A DNA stretch of 64,000 bases, taken from contig NC_088302.1 in NCBI RefSeq assembly GCF_032854445.1, positions 18,593,338 to 18,657,337 on the forward strand, given 5' to 3'. The DNA comes from Liolophura sinensis. Its lineage: Eukaryota; Mollusca; Polyplacophora; Chitonida; Chitonidae. Both the position numbers and the translations under genes were made by a program. A model generated the notes under the pieces. The model saw only the letters and a program-made list of their open reading frames with translations. It did no database searches and had not been told where the DNA came from. Of this stretch, positions 60,401 to 64,000 are shown one piece after another (position 1 is the stretch's first letter; every line of letters begins with the position of its first letter).

Positions 60401-63156
60401 TTACACGCAGGTTATGCGCGAAGCTTTCACATGTACATTTACTGTGAACAGATGTCGTAGAAGATAATCTGGTAAGAAATCATACATAGCTGTCATACAC
60501 AGGCAGTTTAAATAATGACAGGAAAGATAGCTATAGGTGGGATTTCTTCATTAACTGTGATTACACAATTTCCCCACGTTATATGTATGTACAGAAATCT
60601 ACATTGGTCATTTTGCACCATATCTGAGGAACATAAAACTCATTAGTTGTAAATATAGAGTTGACGTTACACTTTGTGGAAGTAGTTCACTTTTGATTTT
60701 CATAGTAAATACGTAGCCATGTTATTTGTATTTTTAACAGAACTATGGAAGCTTGTTTAGACCACCATGATTGTACTAGTAAAATGACTAAACGATATGA
60801 GGAAAGTAATGGTTGACTGACCGTTTAGCTTTAGTAGTTCACTTTACATTTTCATGATGAAGACTTAACAATATGTAACTAGTATTTTTGAGAAAATTCT
60901 AGAAAGCGGTTATGACCCTACTCACTAATCACTACCCTAGTAAAATGTCTGCAATACATTTCGGAAGACATAGATCTAGCCGTCACCCCTCATTTCCATG
61001 TTTGGAATTGTAATGTTTCTTTGCTTTTGTTCTATACTCTATGGAAGTCAGTTTGGACCATATTGGCAATACAGTAGAATTATTTCAAGAAACTGTAAAA
61101 CAAAAATTGTACTAGGCTTTTACCATATTGTAAGATGCTTACAAACATAGTTATGTACAGTATGATATATACAATTAGTATACATACAGTCATGTATAAC
61201 ACCATCGCTTTCTCCACTCTGCGTTGTACTTTGCTGAATGGGGGTCACCCATTCGAATATAAACATGCCATTCTGTCTACTTTCAGATCACCTGTGTTGT
61301 GTCAGGTAACCTTTGAAGTTGTAACCCGGCCAAACAGAGGATAACACTTACTCCACATATACTTTTTCATACACTCATATTTTTTTTATATTTCTCACTG
61401 ACTTCTACAATCAAGATTGGTTCATGCACTTGTCAAATATCAGACTGTGTTTGGGGTATGACACAAACTCAAAATTGCACAGGTACTTATTTAGGCACGT
61501 TTGTGTTCATAACTATCATAACTCATGGTGTACTTAATAAACTTATTTTTTTAACAAACTAGTGCATGAATTCATTAATTTATTTATTTATTTATCTGAT
61601 TGGTGTTTTACGCCTTAGTCAAGAATATTTCACTTCTTAGCGACGGCCAACATTATAGTGGGTGGAAACCGGGCAGAGCCCGGGGGGAAACCCATGACCA
61701 TCTGCAGGTTGCTGTCAGACCTTCCCACTTACGGCCGGAGAGGAAGCCAGCATAAGCTGGACTTGAACTCAAAGCGATCGCATTGGTGAGAGGCTCCTAG
61801 GTTATTATGCTGTGCTAGCGCGCTAACCAAGGACACAGTTTCTTTTAACTAAGTTTCGTGAAGTAAAAAAGAGAAGCAATTCATACCTCCATAGCTTTAT
61901 CTTTTGAGGCAATTGAAGTTTTAAGAGTGCCGATTTCCTTGGTCAACTTCTCTGAATGAGCTTTTGCTTTCTTTGCCTGCCATACACAAAACAAGAGTGT
62001 ACAATACATAGAAACTGGAAACTGCATCCTTTTAAACATGTAACAAGACAGAAATAAAAGCAACACAGGAAATTATTTGCCTCTAACAATACACAAAATA
62101 CATAAAACATGAAGCTGACACGTATTCTGCTATGAAGATTACATTAATCATGCTATGAAGGTCATATGTATTATGTCATGAAGCTGACACGTATTCTGCT
62201 AAGAAGATTACATTAATCATGCTAGGAAGGTCATATGTACTATGTCATGAAGCTGACACGTATTCTGCCATGAAGATTACATTAATCATGCTATGAAGGT
62301 CATATGTATTATGTCATGAAGCTGACACGTATTCTGCTAAGAAGATTACATTAATCATGCCATGAAGGTCATATGTATTATGTCATGAAGCTGACACGTA
62401 TTCTGCCATGAAGATTACATTAATCATGCTAGGAAGGTCATATGTACTATGTCATGAGGCTGACACGTATTCTGCCATGAAGATTACATTAATCATGCTA
62501 GGAAGGTCATATGTACTATGTCATGAAGCTGACACGTATTCTGCCATGAAGATTACATTAATCATGCTAGGAAGGTCATATGTATTATGTCATGAGGCTG
62601 ACATGTATTCTGCTAAGAAGATTACATTAATCATGCTAGGAAGGTCATATGCTTATAGGTTTGATTTATCTGATTGGTGTTTTATGCCGTACTCAAGAAT
62701 ACATATGTATTATATCATGAAGATTACACATATTCTACCCTTTTGTCCACTAACCTCTTCTGCTGCTTTATCCAGTTGCTTCCTGTTCTCCAGAAGAATA
62801 TGCCGGAGACTCTCCAACACAGCTGAGGGTGTGTGTACATGTAGTTTACCACTCTCCTTCTTCACCTCGCTCCTTCGAACCTCTGAAAACATTCATTTAT
62901 TTATTTGATCAACATTTTATGCCAAATTGGAAAACATTTTGCTTGTAAGATAAATGTCCAAATTAGGAACAAGAAAAAAAAAACAGTAAAAAACATTTTT
63001 AACATTTGAGCCCCGAATTTGTGGTCCCTGTGTATCATTAAACTTAAGCTGTTCTTACACCAGATTTTCGGGCACACAAACTCCTGACATATACTCACTT
63101 TTCTTCTTGCTCCTCCCCTCCTCTGCCTGGAAGGTGTTGACCAGAAGCTCTATGGT
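48350..63156 (-). CDS. CCDC171: CCDC171 coiled-coil protein, 19 exons, 5' end missing
   Basis: Nineteen exons join without a phase error to 930 residues and a TGA stop. I recognise CCDC171 from several blocks: ALYPLYARANALATERRILE, a VGVVAVMAANRLK segment, LTQRLHGVEVERR, FESMCAELNSALSREEQAQT and ENALRTAAKDKE. Human CCDC171 is about 1330 residues, so roughly 400 N-terminal residues lie beyond position 64000. The product is mostly coiled coil with a central less helical region (exon 56841-57360) and a Pro/Ser-rich C-terminus. To my knowledge no biochemical function is well established for the family; a structural or centrosomal/ciliary role would be a guess. The gene runs towards CNTLN. The exon at 63099-63156 belongs to a tandem array of exon copies, so which copy is used is uncertain. 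Confidence 0.88.
49259..49333 (-). CDS. CCDC171: CCDC171 exon, Ser/Pro-rich C-terminus
   Basis: Completes Lys, then EDSEVSFNMQSPSPKLASWK through PSPA plus two bases of Lys. Acceptor attcgttttag, donor gtgagt. Confidence 0.78.
49612..49694 (-). CDS. CCDC171: CCDC171 exon
   Basis: EYPVRDVMGLTRMDSDESVS through FYVL plus two bases of Lys. Acceptor catattgtag, donor gtaagc. Confidence 0.8.
49715..50095. repeat. 26-bp tandem array in a CCDC171 intron
   Basis: Units gtgcacaatacagtgtatat plus cacaaa, alternating with a gtatgtaacaga version, starting 20 bp upstream of the acceptor of the exon at 49612-49694. Confidence 0.88.
50275..50421 (-). CDS. CCDC171: CCDC171 exon
   Basis: Forty-nine codons, NLVGEFVDTLVQTFSRLKAV through SREYQDE. 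Acceptor catgtttcag, donor gtcaga. Confidence 0.9.
51017..51139 (-). CDS. CCDC171: CCDC171 exon
   Basis: Forty-one codons, VKKALSTKEHIEELSLPKLL through GPELIASQ, phase 0 on both sides. LPKLLLNVDF and GPELIASQ match the family in style. Acceptor tgattgacag, donor gtaggt. Confidence 0.9.
51267..51358 (-). mobile_element. SINE family A fragment
   Basis: tatttatttacttatctgac, aggaaaccatgaccatccgt and ggtgacagtccttcccacat; about 90 bp remain, in minus orientation. Confidence 0.65.
51395..51624 (+). mobile_element. SINE family A
   Basis: Head remnant, then actggcttcctctccggcca, cgtgggaaggtctgccagca, cgggctctgcccgctttcct, tail cgttgtataagtgaaacaat and gggcgtaaaacaccaatcaa. Antisense to CCDC171. 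Confidence 0.82.
51630..52138. other. CCDC171 intron segment
   Basis: AT-rich DNA without a recognised element. A 103-codon + frame at 51675-51986 has no coding character. Confidence 0.4.
52139..52193 (-). CDS. CCDC171: CCDC171 exon
   Basis: Completes Lys, then DKEILATYITTVESAVSQ. Together with the preceding exon it gives the conserved AAKDKE. Acceptor tgttactttcag, donor gtaacc. Confidence 0.88.
52194..53016. other. CCDC171 intron
   Basis: Mostly unremarkable. The stretch 52605-52720 (attccataaagctctttttg and gacgtaagtcaaa) resembles 47688-47800, so it may be a small dispersed repeat. Confidence 0.4.
53017..53162 (-). CDS. CCDC171: CCDC171 exon
   Basis: GLSQTKGDLKRKEQSIRQLN through AENALRTAA plus two bases of Lys. 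The RRKEQS-like and AENALR blocks fit the family. Acceptor cataattttag, donor gtaaga. The start of this exon and its acceptor are duplicated 108 bp upstream. Confidence 0.92.
53163..53290 (-). repeat. Duplicated exon start and acceptor
   Basis: The sequence around 53235-53290 repeats 53140-53190: an acceptor-like gattttag followed by ggtttgtcacagacaaaggg matches the real acceptor and exon start (ggtttgtctcagacgaaagg). The copies are 108 bp apart. Use of the upstream copy would run into TGA after 13 codons. Confidence 0.75.
53335..53529 (-). CDS. CCDC171: CCDC171 exon
   Basis: Sixty-five codons, AAEGTVPLARFESMCAELNS through KDHTLSEAVQ, with the strongly conserved REEQAQTLLMEQSRQLEE segment. 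Acceptor gtccccccag, donor gtaaga. Confidence 0.93.
53875..53990 (-). repeat. Old dispersed repeat (family G)
   Basis: Its reverse complement (gaccggacaaaataaaaaag) resembles 700-850 and 37650-37790. Weak evidence. Confidence 0.35.
54084..54266 (-). CDS. CCDC171: CCDC171 exon
   Basis: Sixty-one codons, EVSTLLQQHLLQLTQRLHGV through VQAYREQ, with the conserved block LTQRLHGVEVERRTL. Acceptor cacctgttaacag, donor gtcagt. Confidence 0.92.
54490..54690 (+). mobile_element. Dispersed repeat family E copy
   Basis: gtccatgactaagttactca, cctgattctgagagctattt and tttattttcctctcgaaatg match the other copies. In a CCDC171 intron, antisense to the gene. Confidence 0.55.
54740..54957 (-). CDS. CCDC171: CCDC171 exon
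   Basis: Split codon Val, then NPVESRALTGSARTFFTRLL through EQKGSMLSHQ; 72 codons. Contains KHSLIRRLGKGLH. Acceptor ctctgtgttttcag, donor gtatgc. Confidence 0.9.
55150..55430. repeat. 55-bp tandem array derived from a SINE B tail
   Basis: Five units of 53-56 bp (gtatgc-type starts at 55161, 55216, 55270, 55326 and 55379): gtatgcttggggttctacgt, tgtactggacaattttccag, tcatatcacat. The unit matches the reverse of the SINE B tail, and the array abuts a SINE B body at its right. Confidence 0.85.
55436..55555 (-). mobile_element. SINE family B, truncated
   Basis: Body segments ctgtcttcttgtggcagagt and gacaccaggcatgacacccc, minus orientation; the tRNA head is missing and the tail has become the adjacent tandem array. 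Confidence 0.75.
55561..55782. mobile_element. Foldback element, diverged copy
   Basis: Left arm aatggggctcaccaaccctt, right arm gatggctggtgtgacccatt, inverse to each other. The interior shares aacaccagtcatcatgaata with the next element. About 220 bp. Confidence 0.7.
55801..56011. mobile_element. Foldback element with about 70-bp inverted arms
   Basis: Left arm tggggtctgccagccctgta, aagggaagcaaatc, then cagcagtgccctctacctac; the right arm is the inverse (gatagagggcactgctgtca ... aaggctggcagacccca). No coding capacity. Confidence 0.85.
56178..56327 (-). CDS. CCDC171: CCDC171 exon
   Basis: Completes Gly, then VGLSRSSPRDDSTDSNRHII through QEVIGQIKDS; ends in phase 1. Contains WLTSADLL, matching the family in style. 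Acceptor tttggtttgcag, donor gtgagt. Confidence 0.9.
56841..57360 (-). CDS. CCDC171: CCDC171 exon, conserved central region
   Basis: The longest exon (520 nt). SQVIADEAWEKVRMSGSLRQ opens a coiled coil, followed by the family block CGALYPLYARANALATERRI, then VGVVAVMAANRLKHG and LLVCTG. This is the strongest evidence for CCDC171. GC content is clearly above the flanks. The acceptor is a NAGNAG (cagcag), so one extra Gln may be included. Donor gttagt. Confidence 0.93.
57574..57762 (-). CDS. CCDC171: CCDC171 exon
   Basis: Sixty-three codons, VVQLEEILQSKEEVLISLER through ISDIQNRSK, phase 0 on both sides. Acceptor ctgattggcag, donor gtataa. Confidence 0.9.
57826..57905 (+). mobile_element. SINE family A head fragment next to a splice donor
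   Basis: tRNA-like part only: tgagtggcttctgtggacga, tgactcaggagcctttcacc. It ends within a few bases of the donor of the CCDC171 exon at 57909-58076, antisense to the gene. Confidence 0.65.
57909..58076 (-). CDS. CCDC171: CCDC171 exon
   Basis: Fifty-six codons, EKMMYLHGLYQQLLSGRVMP through QQAHFHKQQ. The LHGLYQQLL segment and the following Trp (TWQDM) fit the family. Acceptor ttgttgttacag, donor gtgaga. A SINE fragment lies immediately beside the donor. Confidence 0.9.
58238..58600 (-). mobile_element. SINE family B, full length with internal C-rich tract
   Basis: Tail gagtccttggggtttaacat at left, body gaaactgtaacttcctcttt, head gacccaggattgaccctgga at right. A C-rich run (58411-58445) interrupts the body. 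Confidence 0.8.
58930..58968 (-). CDS. CCDC171: CCDC171 micro-exon
   Basis: Thirteen codons, LMNLTQKHREENE, phase 0 on both sides. Too short to show as an open frame of note, but it has acceptor gttctctttag and donor gtcagt and links its neighbours in frame. Confidence 0.75.
59688..59849 (-). CDS. CCDC171: CCDC171 exon
   Basis: Fifty-four codons, DTEKNFAKASRELIRVRSDY through VHAQELSEE, phase 0 on both sides. Acceptor tttcttggtcag, donor gtaaga. Confidence 0.87.
59850..61886. other. CCDC171 intron region (includes the exon 61887 donor side)
   Basis: 2.0 kb between two exons. Two 85-bp direct repeats at 60172-60253 and 61203-61286 (ctttgctgaatg and attcgaatataaa in both) are about 1.03 kb apart with shorter shared phrases between them. 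A full SINE A lies at 61577-61836. Confidence 0.55.
61577..61836 (-). mobile_element. SINE family A, full length
   Basis: Minus orientation, well preserved: attggtgttttacgccttag, gggtggaaaccgggcagagc, ttacggccggagaggaagcc, head gctgtgctagcgcgctaacc. Sense relative to CCDC171; it ends 50 bp from the exon at 61887. Confidence 0.9.
61887..61976 (-). CDS. CCDC171: CCDC171 exon
   Basis: Thirty codons, AKKAKAHSEKLTKEIGTLKT through SKDKAME, phase 0 on both sides. Acceptor gtgtatggcag, donor gtatga. Confidence 0.85.
62107..62656. repeat. 69-bp tandem array, eight units
   Basis: Unit catgaagctgacacgtattc, tgctatgaagattacattaa, tcatgctatgaaggtcatat, gtattatgt (repeat starts at 62111, 62180 and 62249). 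It ends in a SINE A tail fragment (62658-62698) and lies within 100 bp of the exon at 62755. Confidence 0.92.
62755..62882 (-). CDS. CCDC171: CCDC171 exon
   Basis: Completes Lys, then VRRSEVKKESGKLHVHTPSA through ENRKQLDKAAEE; ends in phase 0. Acceptor tgttttcag, donor gttagt. The segment SAVLESLRHILLENRKQL resembles the CCDC171 family at the same point relative to the preceding exon. Confidence 0.87.
62888..62935 (-). mobile_element. SINE family A tail fragment
   Basis: cattcatttatttatttgat and aacattttatgcc, immediately upstream of the acceptor of the exon at 62755-62882. Confidence 0.5.
63099..63156 (-). CDS. CCDC171: CCDC171 exon, copy nearest the next exon in a tandem exon array
   Basis: Fifty-eight nt: TIELLVNTFQAEEGRSKKK plus one base, which completes Lys with the next exon. 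Acceptor cactgtag, donor gtgagtat. Six further copies follow at 142-bp spacing to the right, all with intact splice sites. This copy differs from most in having Arg-Ser where they have Ser-Ser. Confidence 0.7.
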
Positions 63157-63240
63157 CTACAGTGTATGTACATGTGGCTACATGTATGTGTTTGTGTCAT
63201 GATGTTTATTGTGTCAGACAAACACTTGCCATGTACTCAC

Positions 63241-63298
63241 TTTTCTTCTTGCTGCTCCCCTCCTCTGCCTGGAAGGTGTTGACCAGAAGCTCTATGGT
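63241..63298 (-). CDS. CCDC171: CCDC171 duplicated exon, copy 2
   Basis: Same 58-nt exon, ending AEEGSSKKK plus one base, with acceptor cactgtag and donor gtgagtac. Splicing it directly to the exon at 62882 keeps frame; joining it to copy 1 does not. Confidence 0.5.
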
Positions 63299-63382
63299 CT
63301 ACAGTGTATGTACATGTGGCTACATGTATGTGTTTGTGTCATGATGTTTATTGTGTCAGACAAACACTTGCCATGTACTCAC

Positions 63383-63440
63383 TTTTCTTCTTGCTGCTCC
63401 CCTCCTCTGCCTGGAAGGTGTTGACCAGAAGCTCTATGGT
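63383..63440 (-). CDS. CCDC171: CCDC171 duplicated exon, copy 3
   Basis: Same protein sequence as copy 2 (AEEGSSKKK at the end); acceptor and donor intact. Confidence 0.5.
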
Positions 63441-63524
63441 CTACAGTGTATGTACATGTGGCTATATGTATGTGTTTGTGTCATGATGTTTATTGTGTCA
63501 GACAAACACTTGCCATGTACTCAC

Positions 63525-63582
63525 TTTTCCTTTTGCTGCTCCCCTCCTCTGCCTGAAAGGTGTTGACCAGAAGCTCTATGGT
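63525..63582 (-). CDS. CCDC171: CCDC171 duplicated exon, copy 4
   Basis: Ends AEEGSSKRK, a Lys to Arg change, and has one silent change in the Phe codon. Acceptor and donor intact. Confidence 0.5.
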
Positions 63583-63666
63583 CTACAGTGTATGTACATG
63601 TGGCTATATGTATGTGTTTGTGTCATGATGTTTATTGTGTCAGACAAACACTTGCCATGTACTCAC

Positions 63667-63724
63667 TTTTCTTCTTGCTCCTCCCCTCCTCTGCCTGGAA
63701 GGTGTTGACCAGAAGCTCTATGGT
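63667..63724 (-). CDS. CCDC171: CCDC171 duplicated exon, copy 5
   Basis: Ends AEEGRSKKK like copy 1. Acceptor and donor intact. Confidence 0.5.
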
Positions 63725-63808
63725 CTACAGTGTATGTACATGTGGCTACATGTATGTGTTTGTGTCATGATGTTCATTGTGTCAGACAAACACTTGCCAT
63801 GTACTCAC

Positions 63809-63866
63809 TTTTCCTTTTGCTGCTCCCCTCCTCTGCCTGGAAGGTGTTGACCAGAAGCTCTATGGT
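63809..63866 (-). CDS. CCDC171: CCDC171 duplicated exon, copy 6
   Basis: Ends AEEGSSKRK like copy 4. Acceptor and donor intact, although the base context upstream of the acceptor differs by one substitution. Confidence 0.5.
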
Positions 63867-63950
63867 CTACAGTGTTTGTACATGTGGCTACATGTATGTG
63901 TTTGTGTCATGATGTTCATTGTGTCAGACAAACACTTGCCATGTACTCAC

Positions 63951-64000
63951 TTTTCTTCTTGCTGCTCCCCTCCTCTGCCTGGAAGGTGTTGACCAGAAGC
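63951..64000 (-). CDS. CCDC171: CCDC171 duplicated exon, copy 7 (cut by window edge)
   Basis: The donor and the last 50 nt of the exon are present (ends AEEGSSKKK); the acceptor side is beyond the window. The array may continue. Confidence 0.45.

Larger units (their letters stand above)
63070..64000. repeat. 142-bp tandem array containing exon copies
   Basis: About 6.5 units of exactly 142 bp, nearly identical. Each unit is one 58-nt CCDC171 exon copy plus 84 nt of intron. The left boundary fades near 63070, where the match to the unit becomes partial. The right end is outside the window. Confidence 0.95.

Noticed and set aside
62408-62908. 166-codon + frame
   Set aside because: Made by the 69-bp array running into a SINE fragment, and it is antisense to a well-supported CCDC171 exon.

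Overview
This is a stretch of animal nuclear DNA, almost certainly from a lophotrochozoan and most likely a mollusc. Short phase-compatible exons with GT/AG borders are separated by introns of about 0.1-6.5 kb. The intervening DNA is AT-rich and full of tRNA-derived SINEs with mollusc-like (AAAT)n tails, foldback elements and minisatellites. I see no bacterial or viral genes, rRNA, genuine tRNA, CRISPR array or intact retrotransposon coding region. The species call is an inference from repeat style and protein similarity.

Two coiled-coil protein genes lie tail to tail. On the + strand (9155-44569), 31 exons encode the last 1141 residues of a protein I identify as centlein (CNTLN), a centrosome-linker protein; its 5' end lies left of 9155, probably outside the window. 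On the - strand (63156 down to 48350), 19 exons encode the last 930 residues of CCDC171, recognised from several conserved blocks; its 5' end lies right of the window. All exon junctions in both models keep phase from first exon to stop codon. The stop codons are 3.8 kb apart. From memory, human CCDC171 and CNTLN are close neighbours on 9p22 with BNC2 between them, so the window looks like an old linkage with altered orientation.

Layout: 1-9154 has no gene I can support, only SINE fragments and two large adjacent tandem arrays (81-bp and 110-bp units, 4.17-6.35 kb). 9155-44569 is CNTLN, with its largest intron at 18567-25089. 44570-48349 holds the 3' UTRs and a 54/51-bp array. 48350-64000 is CCDC171. 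The right edge (63070-64000) is a 142-bp tandem array in which every unit carries a copy of one CCDC171 exon with both splice sites.

The most interesting signal is that exon array: seven copies in view, each 58 nt, so only one copy can be joined to the next exon without a premature stop among the combinations of one, two or three copies. Other points of note are three SINE families sharing one tail motif, a SINE with a perfect 12-bp target-site duplication, several foldback (MITE-like) families, a SINE tail amplified into a minisatellite, and a duplicated cryptic splice acceptor. I found no clearly new multi-gene system.
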